This document shows positions 1 through 8,321 of a stretch of 64,000 bases of DNA, in pieces. The stretch lies in assembly GCF_016587415.1 (NCBI RefSeq), contig NZ_BNJI01000001.1, forward strand, positions 1,031,501 through 1,095,500, given 5' to 3'. The position numbers and the translations under genes were made by a program. This stretch comes from Ktedonobacter sp. SOSP1-85 (lineage in GTDB: Bacteria > Chloroflexota > Ktedonobacteria > Ktedonobacterales > Ktedonobacteraceae). Under the pieces are notes generated by a model. The model made no database searches. It was not told the origin of the DNA and saw only the letters and a program-made list of their open reading frames with translations. Numbering within the stretch: position 1 is the stretch's first letter; each line of letters begins with the position of its first letter.

Positions 1-2
1 CC

Positions 3-1976
3 CGCGATGCCGCCGACCTGGTCGAGGTGGACTATGATCCCCTCCCCGCAGCCATTGATATCGAGAAGGCCATGCAACCTGGCGCCCCCTTGCTCTACGA
101 AGAGTTTGGGACGAATGTGGCTCAGAATGTGAAGCCGCCCACCGATGAGATCGACAAAGTCTTCGCCGAGACTGAGGCCAATGGTGGCATCACGCTGAAA
201 TTCCGCCTGGTCAATCAACGCCTCGCCCCCGCCTCGATGGAGACTCGTGGTGTGCTCGCGGAATACCGTAAGGCGAATAAGACGCTGACTGTCTGGAGTT
301 CTTCGCAAATTCCCCACCTGTTGCGCAACATTCTGGCCTCTCAGTTGAATCTCCCGCAACACCAGTTGCGTGTGATCGTGCCAGAGGTAGGAGGCGGCTT
401 TGGCTCCAAACTCAATGTCTATCCCGAGGAGACGCTGGCGGCCTATATCAGCATGCAGCTCGGACGCCCCATCAAGTGGATCGAGGATCGCAGCGAGAAC
501 CTGGCCACTACAGTCCATGGACGCGACCAGGTCGATTATGTAGAAGTTGCCGCGACGCGTGAGGGCAAGGTCACCGGCCTCAAGGTCCATGGCATCTCTG
601 ACCTGGGAGCCTATAGCCAGCTCTTTACGGATGTGATCATGACCGCCTTTGGCTTCCCCGTCGCTGGCGGCTCCTATGATATTCCCCACGTCTATCTCAG
701 TAGCGATGTCGTCTTTACCAACAAGGTACCGACCGATGCCTACCGTGGCGCCGGTCGACCCGAGGCGACCTATGTGGCCGAGCGTGCCATGGATATGGTA
801 GCGTACACTCTGCATAAAGATCCCACCGAGATCCGCCTGCTCAACTTCGTCAAGCCGGAACAGTTCCCCTACAAGTCTGCGACAGGTGCCGTCTACGACT
901 CTGGCAACTATCAGGGCGCGCTTGAGAAGGCCATGGATATCATTGGCTATAAAGAGCTACGCGAGGAGCAGAAACGCAAGCGAGCCGCTGGCAAGTTTAT
1001 GGGCATCGGCATCTCATCCTACATTGAGATCTGCGGCTTCGGACCCAAGGGCTCCGCACCTGTGGGCCTCTATGAGAGCGCGCGCGTACGCGTTGAGCAA
1101 AACGGGACCGCTATGGTCTATACCGGGGCATCTCCGCATGGACAGGGCGAGGAGACGACCTTCGCACAGATCGTGGCCGACGAGTTTAGCATTCCTGTTG
1201 AAAACGTCATGATCCTGCATGGCGATACCGACTCTACACCCGAGGGACGCGGCACCTATGGCAGCCGCACCACCGCCGTCGGTGGTTCAGCCGTCTTCAA
1301 CGCCGTACAGAAGCTTAAAGAGAAGATGAAGCTCATCGCCTCACATATGCTGGAGGCCAGCCCTGGAGACATCTCGCTTGAAGATGGGAAGTTTAGCGTC
1401 GCTGGTTCCCCACAGAAGGCCGTCTCCTTCGCCGAGGTGGCCGCGGTGGCGCATACCTCAAATACGCTCGCCCCTGGCATCGAGCCTGGCCTGGAGACAA
1501 CCGTCTTCTTCGAGCCTGATGCCTGTGTCTTCCCCTTCGGTACGCATATCTGCGTCGTCGAGATCGATCAGGAGACCGGCGAGCCGCAGATTACACGCTT
1601 CGTGGCCGTGGATGACTGTGGACGCCAGCTCAATCCGATGCTCGTTCAGGGCCAGATTCACGGCGGACTTGCCCAGGGTATTGGGCAAGCGCTGTGGGAG
1701 AGTGTAGAATACAGTGAGGATGGACAGCTCCTCACCGCGACCTTTATGGATTACGCGATGCCCGCCGCTGAGGGCTTCCCACCCTTTGAACTCGATCACA
1801 CCGTCACACCCAGCCCGGTCAATCCCCTGGGCGTCAAAGGGGTCGGTGAGGCTGGCACCATTGGCTCGACGCCCGCGGTCGCTGCCGCTATCGCGGACGC
1901 GCTCAACGTCGACCACATTGATATGCCCTATAAACCCGAAAAGTTGTGGAAGATCATCCACCGCCAACAAGGATAA
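3..1976 (+). CDS. Molybdenum hydroxylase large subunit, CoxL-like form II (5' end outside window)
   Basis: This is the catalytic, molybdopterin-binding subunit of an aerobic CO/xanthine-dehydrogenase family enzyme. The reading frame is open to the first base, so the N-terminus is missing; 657 residues are visible. A VGGGFGSK motif (around nt 388-411) and a C-terminal GVGEAGTIGS motif, which holds the family's active-site Glu, are present. The active-site loop reads AYRGAGR (nt 738-758), which defines form II; true form I CO dehydrogenases have AYxCSFR. The substrate is therefore uncertain: form II enzymes have been called putative CO dehydrogenases, but other hydroxylation substrates are possible. 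The FAD subunit follows directly; the 2Fe-2S subunit is not in view and may lie upstream. Confidence 0.93.
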   Translation, partial: RDAADLVEVDYDPLPAAIDIEKAMQPGAPLLYEEFGTNVAQNVKPPTDEIDKVFAETEANGGITLKFRLVNQRLAPASMETRGVLAEYRKANKTLTVWSSSQIPHLLRNILASQLNLPQHQLRVIVPEVGGGFGSKLNVYPEETLAAYISMQLGRPIKWIEDRSENLATTVHGRDQVDYVEVAATREGKVTGLKVHGISDLGAYSQLFTDVIMTAFGFPVAGGSYDIPHVYLSSDVVFTNKVPTDAYRGAGRPEATYVAERAMDMVAYTLHKDPTEIRLLNFVKPEQFPYKSATGAVYDSGNYQGALEKAMDIIGYKELREEQKRKRAAGKFMGIGISSYIEICGFGPKGSAPVGLYESARVRVEQNGTAMVYTGASPHGQGEETTFAQIVADEFSIPVENVMILHGDTDSTPEGRGTYGSRTTAVGGSAVFNAVQKLKEKMKLIASHMLEASPGDISLEDGKFSVAGSPQKAVSFAEVAAVAHTSNTLAPGIEPGLETTVFFEPDACVFPFGTHICVVEIDQETGEPQITRFVAVDDCGRQLNPMLVQGQIHGGLAQGIGQALWESVEYSEDGQLLTATFMDYAMPAAEGFPPFELDHTVTPSPVNPLGVKGVGEAGTIGSTPAVAAAIADALNVDHIDMPYKPEKLWKIIHRQQG

Positions 1977-2064
1977 AGCATGCTAGCTGAGGAACCCTGG
2001 TCAGAAATGGCAGTGTTCCTCGGCCAACATACACAATACACACTCAAGAGGAGATACGAGCAGT

Positions 2065-2931
2065 ATGTCGATACCAGCAGTCTTTGATTATCATCCCGCG
2101 AAAACGGTGGATGAGGCCCTTGCCCTCCTGCAACAATATGGCGACGAGGCCAAGGTGCTCGCGGGCGGCCATAGCCTGATTCCAGCGATGAAACTGCGCC
2201 TGTCCCAGCCCGAGCATCTGATCGATATCAGCAAGATTCAAGAACTAGCCTATATTCGTGAAGAGAACGACGTGATTGCAATCGGCGCGCTCACCACCTA
2301 TACCCAGGTCGAGTACTCCGACCTCCTGAGCCGCGTCTTCCCGCTCATGCCCGAATGCGCCTCGCATATCGCGGACCAGCAGGTACGTAATCGCGGCACC
2401 ATCGGTGGAAGCATCGCCCACGCCGATCCCTCCGCGGACATGCCCGGCGTGATCCTGGCCCTGAAAGCCGAACTGGTCATTCAGGGACCTAATGGAAAAC
2501 GCACCGTCTCGGCCGATGAGTTTATCCTGGGTACATTCGAGACCGTCCTGGAGCCCAATGAACTCCTCGTCGAGCTGCGCTTCCCCAAACCTGCCGCCAA
2601 GACTGGTAGTGCTTATACCAAGCTCTCCAACCGCGCCTCGCATTACGCGATCGCAGGCTGCGCCGCCGTGCTCTCACTCGATAGCGATAACACCTGCTCA
2701 GCCGCCAGCGTCGTTGTCACGGGTGCCGCCATGCAGACCGCCCGCGCCAGCGCCACCGAGTCGGCTCTGATCGGCAAACAGCTTACCAGCGAAACCATTG
2801 CGGAAGCCGCCAGCCATGCCGCCGAGGGCCTGGAACTGGTCGGAGACATCCACGGCTCCCCCGAGTACCGCCGCCAGATGGTCTCCGTCATGACCCGCCG
2901 CGCCATCGAGCAAGCCCTGGAACGCGCGTAA
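2065..2931 (+). CDS. FAD-binding subunit of molybdenum hydroxylase, CoxM-like
   Basis: A 288-residue medium subunit that passes electrons from the 2Fe-2S subunit to an external acceptor through FAD. The N-terminal AGGHSLIPAMKLR and the later TIGGSIAHADPSAD are the two FAD-pyrophosphate-binding motifs of this family, and the C-terminal part matches the CO dehydrogenase flavoprotein domain. The length is normal. A Shine-Dalgarno AAGAGGAGAT lies about 10 nt before ATG. It follows the large subunit by 88 nt and is closed by a very strong hairpin right after its stop, so L and M end a transcription unit here. The order L-M differs from the classic M-S-L order of coxMSL. Confidence 0.93.
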   Translation: MSIPAVFDYHPAKTVDEALALLQQYGDEAKVLAGGHSLIPAMKLRLSQPEHLIDISKIQELAYIREENDVIAIGALTTYTQVEYSDLLSRVFPLMPECASHIADQQVRNRGTIGGSIAHADPSADMPGVILALKAELVIQGPNGKRTVSADEFILGTFETVLEPNELLVELRFPKPAAKTGSAYTKLSNRASHYAIAGCAAVLSLDSDNTCSAASVVVTGAAMQTARASATESALIGKQLTSETIAEAASHAAEGLELVGDIHGSPEYRRQMVSVMTRRAIEQALERA

Positions 2932-2937
2932 AGCCAA

Positions 2938-2995
2938 AGGGAAGAAAAAGGAGGCTGCTGGGCTTGCAAGCCCAGCAGCCTCCTTTTTCTTCCCT
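2938..2995. terminator. Perfect 28-bp stem hairpin after coxM
   Basis: The arms 2938-2965 and 2968-2995 are exact reverse complements around a 2-nt loop, and the outer arm ends in an A/T-rich stretch. It starts 7 nt after the CoxM stop codon. The T-rich right arm (CTCCTTTTTCTTCCC) suits a rho-independent terminator, although the stem is far longer than terminators need. Confidence 0.85.
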
Positions 2996-3058
2996 CTTTT
3001 ATATACTATATTTATGACTATAGGCAACACTCAAAAGCACAAGGAAGGGGGACTCGAA

Positions 3059-3550
3059 ATGTCCTATAAATCGGCGCTCTCACTTATTCGTGTCCTCGTG
3101 GGGCTGCTTTTTGTCGCGCATGGGACACAATTGCTCTTCGGCTGGTTTGGCGGAGCTGGCCTGGCTGGGACCATTAAGCTGACTGAGGCACTAGGGCTAC
3201 GCCCGGCACCTTTTTGGGGGCTGCTCGCTGCGCTGAGTCAGTTTGGCGGCGGCCTCCTGCTCCTGCTAGGACTCCTTCATCCTCTTGGAGCCCTGGCGGT
3301 GATGGGCGCAATGTTAGTGGCCATCCTCAAAGTTCACCTGACACATGGCTTCTGGATTGCCAGTGGTGGCCTCGAATATGCACTCTTGCTCTTCCTGCTC
3401 GCAGGCATTCTCGGGTTGGCAGGTCCGGGCTCTTATGCCCTCGACAATCGCCTCTCACTCAGGCTTCCACGTCCACTAAGCTTTTGGGCCGGGCTTGCGG
3501 CCATGATCCTGGTCATAGGCATCGGCGTTGCATCGTCCAGCACGGCCTAA
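3059..3550 (+). CDS. DoxX family membrane protein
   Basis: A 163-residue integral membrane protein with four hydrophobic segments. The RVLVGLLFVAHGTQLLFGWFG stretch near the N-terminus is the typical start of DoxX proteins, followed by Gly/Leu-rich helices. The ATG at 3059 is preferred because AAGGAAGGGG lies 8-9 nt before it; an upstream in-frame ATG at 3014 has no ribosome-binding site. DoxX proteins are associated with oxidative stress and thiosulfate:quinone chemistry, but the exact role here is unknown. It stands alone between two large hairpins. Confidence 0.85.
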   Translation: MSYKSALSLIRVLVGLLFVAHGTQLLFGWFGGAGLAGTIKLTEALGLRPAPFWGLLAALSQFGGGLLLLLGLLHPLGALAVMGAMLVAILKVHLTHGFWIASGGLEYALLLFLLAGILGLAGPGSYALDNRLSLRLPRPLSFWAGLAAMILVIGIGVASSSTA

Positions 3551-3568
3551 TGGCTTACCACAGCTTGG

Positions 3569-3651
3569 AGAGGGCTACTTACTACCTAAAAGTACATGCC
3601 TCTAAGCAGCTTCCAAGCCCCCAGTGGAGGCGCGTACGTAAGTAGCCCTCT
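3569..3651. repeat. Inverted repeat of family B
   Basis: The arms AGAGGGCTACTTAC (3569-3582) and GTAAGTAGCCCTCT (3638-3651) are perfect complements around 55 nt. The right arm is preceded by GCGCGTACGTAAGTAGC, a version of the motif GCGTACGCAAGTAGC seen again near 20612, 51621 and 61379. Confidence 0.75.
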
Positions 3652-3704
3652 TCATTGTATAATGTAGAAAGTCAATTCCAAACGGAAAGAAGAGTAATAT
3701 CCTT

Positions 3705-4811
3705 ATGCGCGATATTCGCATCGAACGCTGGGCCAAAACCCTGGTTCAGTACTCCCTCTATATCAAACCCGGCGACGTGGTCGCTATTCAATCGACTCCC
3801 CTGGCTGCCCCTCTTATTTCAGCAGTCTATGAAGAGATCCTACGCGCGGGAGCCTACCCCGTTCCGCTCATACAGCTTGAAGAACTGGACGAGATCCACC
3901 TACGCGAGGCCAACGATGAGCAACTCTCCTGGCTCTCGCCTGTCATGCCCGCCCTGGCCGATAAAATTACTGCCCGCCTGAGTATTATGGCCAGTGGCAA
4001 TACCAAGGCCATGAGCAATATCGATCCCGCGCGCCTCTCCAAACGCCACCAGGTTAGTCGTCAACTTATGAGCACCTTCCGCCAGCGCGAGCAGGAGGGA
4101 AACTTCCGCTGGAGCCTGACCCTCTACCCAACCACGGCCTACGCTCAGGATACCAATATGTCCCTGCGCGAGTTTGAGGAGTTCGTCTTCGATGTGTGCT
4201 TCCTCAATGATGAAGATCCCGCTGCGCGCTGGAAAGAGCTTTCCAAGCGGCAGCAAAGCCAGGTTGATTGGCTGAAGGGGCATAAGAAGGTGCATGTCGT
4301 AGGTGAGGGAACAGATCTGACTCTCTCCATTGAGGACCGCATCTTTATCAATAGCGATGGCAAACGCAATTTCCCCAGCGGCGAGTTCTTCACTAGTCCG
4401 GTTGAGAATAGCGCCAACGGCGTCATTCAGTACGACATCCCCTCTACATATGCTGGTCGCCCCGTCAATGGCATTCGCCTCGTATTCAAGGATGGCAAGG
4501 TCATCGAGGCAACGGCGCGCGAGGGCCAGGATATCCTGGAGAACATGCTCAGCATGGACGAGGGCGCGCGCTACCTGGGCGAGTTCGCCTTTGGCAACAA
4601 CCCCCGTGTCACCCGCGGGACGCGCAACATCCTCTTCGACGAGAAGATGGGTGGCACCATCCACCTGGCCCTGGGCGCATGCTATCCCGAGACTGGTGGC
4701 CTCAACAAGTCGGCACTGCACTGGGATATGATCTGCGATCTACGCCAGCAAGGCGAGGTCTGGGTCGATGATACCCTCTTCCTCAAAGATGGCAAGTTGC
4801 TCATCAGCTAA
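3705..4811 (+). CDS. M29 family (thermophilic metallo-) aminopeptidase
   Basis: A 368-residue cytosolic metallopeptidase of the AmpS/AmpT family, which removes N-terminal amino acids using two metal ions. The diagnostic C-terminal half is present: GGTIHLALG, CYPETGG and LHWDMI supply His, Tyr/Glu and His/Asp ligands, and the glutamates of GEFFTSPVE and GEFAFGN lie further upstream. The length is normal for M29. GGAAAGAAGAG lies upstream of the ATG. It is followed by a long hairpin and is not obviously linked in function to the flanking hydroxylase genes. Confidence 0.92.
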   Translation: MRDIRIERWAKTLVQYSLYIKPGDVVAIQSTPLAAPLISAVYEEILRAGAYPVPLIQLEELDEIHLREANDEQLSWLSPVMPALADKITARLSIMASGNTKAMSNIDPARLSKRHQVSRQLMSTFRQREQEGNFRWSLTLYPTTAYAQDTNMSLREFEEFVFDVCFLNDEDPAARWKELSKRQQSQVDWLKGHKKVHVVGEGTDLTLSIEDRIFINSDGKRNFPSGEFFTSPVENSANGVIQYDIPSTYAGRPVNGIRLVFKDGKVIEATAREGQDILENMLSMDEGARYLGEFAFGNNPRVTRGTRNILFDEKMGGTIHLALGACYPETGGLNKSALHWDMICDLRQQGEVWVDDTLFLKDGKLLIS

Positions 4812-4816
4812 ATTTA

Positions 4817-4882
4817 TTAGTAAGAGGAGTGATCCTCTCCGCCAGCCTGCAGGTTGGCGGAGAGGATCACTCCTCTTACTAA
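4817..4882. terminator. 28-bp stem hairpin after the M29 gene
   Basis: Arms 4817-4844 and 4855-4882 are exact complements. The 10-nt centre (GCCTGCAGGT) can itself pair, so the whole 66 nt is one palindrome. It begins 5 nt after the stop codon. The stem sequence shares nothing with the other long hairpins of the window. Confidence 0.8.
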
Positions 4883-4971
4883 CAGGGCAATCGCATCTAA
4901 ATAAACGCATCAACAAAAAGAAGAAGAAGGAGGAGGTGATACAATAGGCCAAAACCGCAGGAGATCAGAAG

Positions 4972-5397
4972 ATGGAAGAGAACAACCGATCCGATCTGGA
5001 AAGCATCTTTGCCCAAGTAGAAGACCCTCGGATGGAGCGAACCAGGCGGCATCGATTGCGCGATATCATCATCTTGGCCATTTGTGGCACCCTGTGCGGA
5101 GCGGAGGGATGGGTGGAGATCGAGGAATTTGGGAGAGCCAAAGAGGCCTTTGCCATTAACTCAGTTCAGCTCTGGAGTGACCGCAAGGCCGCTATTCGCG
5201 AGTTATACCGCGTACTACGCCCCGATGGAATGCTTGCGCTCACCCTCCAGCCACACAACGCCAAAACAGATCAGGACTTCAAGGCCATCGGCGAACAACT
5301 TCTCTTCGACCTGACTCAAATTGGCTTCTTCAATACCAAACTCCAGATCAAGGAGCATACACCCACCAACATTCTCTGCGCTCTAGGGCGCAAGTGA
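4972..5397 (+). pseudogene. Chimera: ISAs1-type transposase N-terminus fused to methyltransferase C-terminus
   Basis: Residues 1 to about 57 match the N-terminal transposase-associated region of ISAs1 family enzymes: LESIFAQVEDPR, then HRLRDIIILAICGTLCGAEGW and EIEEFG. From about residue 58 the frame turns into the end of a SAM-dependent methyltransferase: an NSVQLWSDR segment, then ELYRVLRPDGMLALTLQP and a short C-terminal tail. The DDE catalytic part of the transposase and the SAM-binding part of the methyltransferase are both absent. The join lies near nt 5140-5155. A good AGGAG site precedes ATG, so the 141-residue product may be translated, but it should have neither activity. Most simply a deletion product after IS insertion. 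Confidence 0.75.
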
Positions 5398-5490
5398 GAG
5401 TTCGCTTCCCTTGCAGACAGGCGTTCGCATAGCTTAGAATACAACTATCACCTCGAACACATATGTGCTTCGCTGTAGTTTCCCTAGGAA

Positions 5491-5583
5491 CTTATGCGGA
5501 AACCAACGTCACTCTCGTGACTAGCGCTTCCCCCATTCGGGGACCACCTAAAGGTGGCACGGCAAGCGCGCTCAGGTTTCCGC
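5491..5583. repeat. Family D palindrome, long variant, upstream of moxR
   Basis: The ends CTTATGCGGAAACC and GGTTTCCGC are inverted, with ACGTCACT, CTAGCGCTTC and GCGCTCAGG inside, as in the copies at 9167, 23963 and 62261. This copy carries extra sequence in the middle containing its own small hairpins (CCCCCATTCGGGG, CCACCTAAAGGTGG). It ends 24 nt before the likely start of the MoxR gene. Confidence 0.75.
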
Positions 5584-5606
5584 AAGGTAGTAGCTGGAGG
5601 CCTTTC

Positions 5607-6551
5607 TTGGAGCAGGAACATCTTATCGAGACCACTCAGAACACCACGGCAAACGTCTCGTCGCTTGCCTCAATTGAAGACGTCCAACGGGCCATGTTTG
5701 CCCAGAACTATATAGCCGACCGTAGCCTCGCCACAACCGTCTTCCTCGCGCTCAAGCGTCGCAAGCCGCTTCTGCTGGAAGGCGAACCCGGCGTGGGCAA
5801 AACCGAGATTGCGAAGGTCCTGGCCTCCCTTCTCGATACCCACTTGATCCGCCTGCAATGCTATGAAGGCATCGATGTCAGTACCGCCGTCTATGAGTGG
5901 AACTACACGCGCCAGATGCTGCATATTCGCCTGATGGAGGGCGGGGCACAGGGTCGCCAGGATGAACTCAAAGAGATCTTTGGACCAGACTTCCTTCTTC
6001 AGCGCCCGCTGCTCCAGGCTATCAGCCCTACCAATGCAAAACCGCCAGTGCTCTTGATCGACGAACTGGATCGCAGCGATGAAGAGTTTGAGGCCTACTT
6101 GCTTGAGTTGCTCTCCGATTTCCAGATTACGATTCCAGAGATCGGCACCATTCGCGCCCAGGAGCCACCCTTCGTCATCATTACCTCCAACCGCACACGT
6201 GAGATCCATGACGCGCTCCGCCGCCGCTGTCTCTACTACTGGATCGATTACCCCACACTGGAGAAAGAGTACTCCATCGTGCGGGCGCGCATGCCCGAGG
6301 CCCCTGAGCAACTGGCTCGCCAGGTCTGCGCCTTCGTAGGTGAGATTCGTAGCATGGACCTGTATAAAGCTCCCGGCATCGCCGAGACTCTTGATTGGTT
6401 AAGCTCACTCCTCGCACTACATCAGCTCGAACTCGTTGAAGGTACGGTACGTGATACGCTGGGCGCGCTTCTCAAGTATCAGGACGATGTGCTCAAAGTC
6501 GGAGGCGGCGGCGAGCTCAGCAAGGTCATTCGCAAAATTGTAGGAGTGTAG
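5607..6551 (+). CDS. MoxR-type AAA+ ATPase, CoxD-like
   Basis: A 314-residue AAA+ ATPase. Walker A is GEPGVGKTE, Walker B is LLIDELDRSDEEFE, and sensor 1 is VIITSNRT. The frame is open 48 codons further upstream, but that part is made of repeat D, so I place the start at TTG 5607, which has GGAGG 6 nt before it. In CO dehydrogenase clusters the MoxR protein (CoxD) works with the VWA protein CoxE in maturing the molybdenum-copper active site; here CoxE-like follows after 4 nt. Role by family and context; exact biochemistry not shown by sequence. Confidence 0.9.
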   Translation: MEQEHLIETTQNTTANVSSLASIEDVQRAMFAQNYIADRSLATTVFLALKRRKPLLLEGEPGVGKTEIAKVLASLLDTHLIRLQCYEGIDVSTAVYEWNYTRQMLHIRLMEGGAQGRQDELKEIFGPDFLLQRPLLQAISPTNAKPPVLLIDELDRSDEEFEAYLLELLSDFQITIPEIGTIRAQEPPFVIITSNRTREIHDALRRRCLYYWIDYPTLEKEYSIVRARMPEAPEQLARQVCAFVGEIRSMDLYKAPGIAETLDWLSSLLALHQLELVEGTVRDTLGALLKYQDDVLKVGGGGELSKVIRKIVGV

Positions 6552-6555
6552 AGGC

Positions 6556-7917
6556 ATGCAGATCGAACCCCAGAACAATGGTACTCAGCAGGCAGCCATC
6601 GCCGCGCCTCTGCGCCCGATTGATCTTGAGCGCGGCGAGAAACTACTATATCGCCTGACAGAGTTTGGCCGCTTGCTCTGGGAAGTGGGTATCCAGGTCG
6701 GGCCACGCCAGATGATTGACCTGGCCGAGACCCTGAACCTGGTGGATATTACCCGCCCGGATGACTTCTACAACACGCTTAAGTGTAGCCTGCTCACGCG
6801 TCACGAGCAGGAGCCACTCTTCGAGCAGATGTATCAATACTTCTGGTTTGTGCGCGACAATCCCAATCAGAAAAAATCTGACAAGGGCCAGCAGGTCAAG
6901 CGCGAACAGCGCCAGTTGCGCCTACCGCCTTCTGAGCGCAAGCGCCTGGCTGAGCACATGAATGCCAAAGAGCAACACAAGGATATGGCGCGCGATCCGC
7001 GTCAATCTGAGCGTAAGCCCTCTACAAGCGCGCGCGACCGCAACAAGGACGACAACGACCTGGGAGATCCTCAGAGCGGGGCTTATAGTGCTATTGAACG
7101 CCTGCGCCAGAAAGACTTCGAGAACTACTCCTGGGAAGAGGTGCAGGAAGCCAAACGCTTAATGGCCGAGATGCGCTGGAATCTGGGCATGCGTCCAACA
7201 CGCCGCAAGGCCCCCCGGCGCCGCGGCTCCTATCCCGATATGCGCCGTATCGTGCGCCGCAACCTGAAATATGGCGCGGAGCTAATCGAACTGACCTGGC
7301 GCGAGACGAAGCGCAAGCCTCGTCCCCTGGTGATCATCTGCGATATTAGCGGCTCCATGAGCCTCTATTCGCGCTTGCTGCTGCACTTTATCCATACGAT
7401 CTCCAATGGACTGCAAAATGTGGAGGCCTTTGTCTTTGGCACACGCCTGACGCGGGTCACGCGCCAGCTCAAGCGCCGCGATGTCGATGAGGCGGTACAC
7501 GATGTCTCCAAGCAGGTGCAGGACTGGTCGGGTGGCACGCGCATTGGCGACGCTTTGCACTACTTCAATCATCACTGGTCCAGGCGCGTGCTGGGACGAG
7601 GCGCGGTCGTGCTCGTCATCAGTGATGGCTGGGACCGTGGCGAGGCCGATACCCTGCGTGCGGAGATGGATCGCTTACAACATAGTTGCCACCGCCTGAT
7701 CTGGCTCAATCCCCTGCTGGGCTCGCCCGATTATCGGCCTCTTACCATCGGCATGAAGACCGCCTTGCCCTATATCGATAACTTCCTGCCTTCGCATAAC
7801 CTGGACAGCCTGATCTCGCTGGGTAATACACTCTCCAGTATTGATGATAGCCGTCCACTCCGCGACGCCTACAGCAGACGTAAGGCAGTGGAAGCCTGGA
7901 CCAGGCGTAAGATCTAA
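6556..7917 (+). CDS. VWA domain protein, CoxE-like
   Basis: A 453-residue cytosolic protein. The C-terminal half is a von Willebrand factor A domain with the metal-site motif DISGSM (about nt 7339-7357) preceded by PLVIIC, and later SGGTRIGDAL and VVLVISDGWDRG supply the other metal-site loops. Residues about 100-190 are charged and rich in Lys/Arg/Gln, probably a flexible linker. It directly follows the MoxR ATPase, the standard MoxR-VWA pair. CoxE acts as partner of CoxD in cofactor maturation. An AGGAG site overlaps the end of the preceding gene. Confidence 0.9.
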   Translation: MQIEPQNNGTQQAAIAAPLRPIDLERGEKLLYRLTEFGRLLWEVGIQVGPRQMIDLAETLNLVDITRPDDFYNTLKCSLLTRHEQEPLFEQMYQYFWFVRDNPNQKKSDKGQQVKREQRQLRLPPSERKRLAEHMNAKEQHKDMARDPRQSERKPSTSARDRNKDDNDLGDPQSGAYSAIERLRQKDFENYSWEEVQEAKRLMAEMRWNLGMRPTRRKAPRRRGSYPDMRRIVRRNLKYGAELIELTWRETKRKPRPLVIICDISGSMSLYSRLLLHFIHTISNGLQNVEAFVFGTRLTRVTRQLKRRDVDEAVHDVSKQVQDWSGGTRIGDALHYFNHHWSRRVLGRGAVVLVISDGWDRGEADTLRAEMDRLQHSCHRLIWLNPLLGSPDYRPLTIGMKTALPYIDNFLPSHNLDSLISLGNTLSSIDDSRPLRDAYSRRKAVEAWTRRKI

Positions 7918-7960
7918 CAGTAACATAATCACGCCACCCTCTTTGAAAGGAGCACACACT

Positions 7961-8278
7961 ATGCGCGACGTCTTACCGGATATTGAAAAATGGCGCGCTC
8001 AAGGCGAGCAGGTCGCCATCGCGACCGTCATCAGTATGATCGGCTCCGCCCCACGTCTGCCAGGCGCCAAGCTTGCTGTCAGTGAGAAAGGCGAGATCGC
8101 AGGCTCCGTCAGTGGTGGCTGCGTCGAGCCTGCCGTCATTCACGCCGCCCACCAGGTCATCAAAAATGGGCAGCCACAATTGCTTGAGTTTGGCATTAGT
8201 GAAGCCGATAATCTAGAAAAGATAGGCCTCTCTTGTGGAGGCACGATTCGCGTCTTCGTCGAACGCCTCGACTGGTAA
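7961..8278 (+). CDS. CoxI/XdhC N-domain protein
   Basis: A 105-residue protein that consists only of the XdhC_CoxI N-terminal domain: VAIATVISMIGSAPRLPGAKLAV style start, then SGGCVEPAV, and CGGTIRVFVE at the end. GSAPR and GGCVE are conserved in XdhC proteins, which bind molybdenum cofactor and hand it, sulfurated, to the hydroxylase. AAAGGAG stands 8 nt before ATG 7961. The Rossmann domain is missing, but the next gene supplies one, so the two products may act as a pair. 43 nt separate them. Confidence 0.88.
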   Translation: MRDVLPDIEKWRAQGEQVAIATVISMIGSAPRLPGAKLAVSEKGEIAGSVSGGCVEPAVIHAAHQVIKNGQPQLLEFGISEADNLEKIGLSCGGTIRVFVERLDW

Positions 8279-8321
8279 GACCACATCGTTATTACGTCAG
8301 GACTTGAGGGATACAAGCACC

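Noticed and set aside
5463..5606. N-terminal extension of the MoxR ATPase by 48 codons
   Set aside because: This part is translated repeat D and does not resemble MoxR proteins; TTG 5607 has an ideal GGAGG site.
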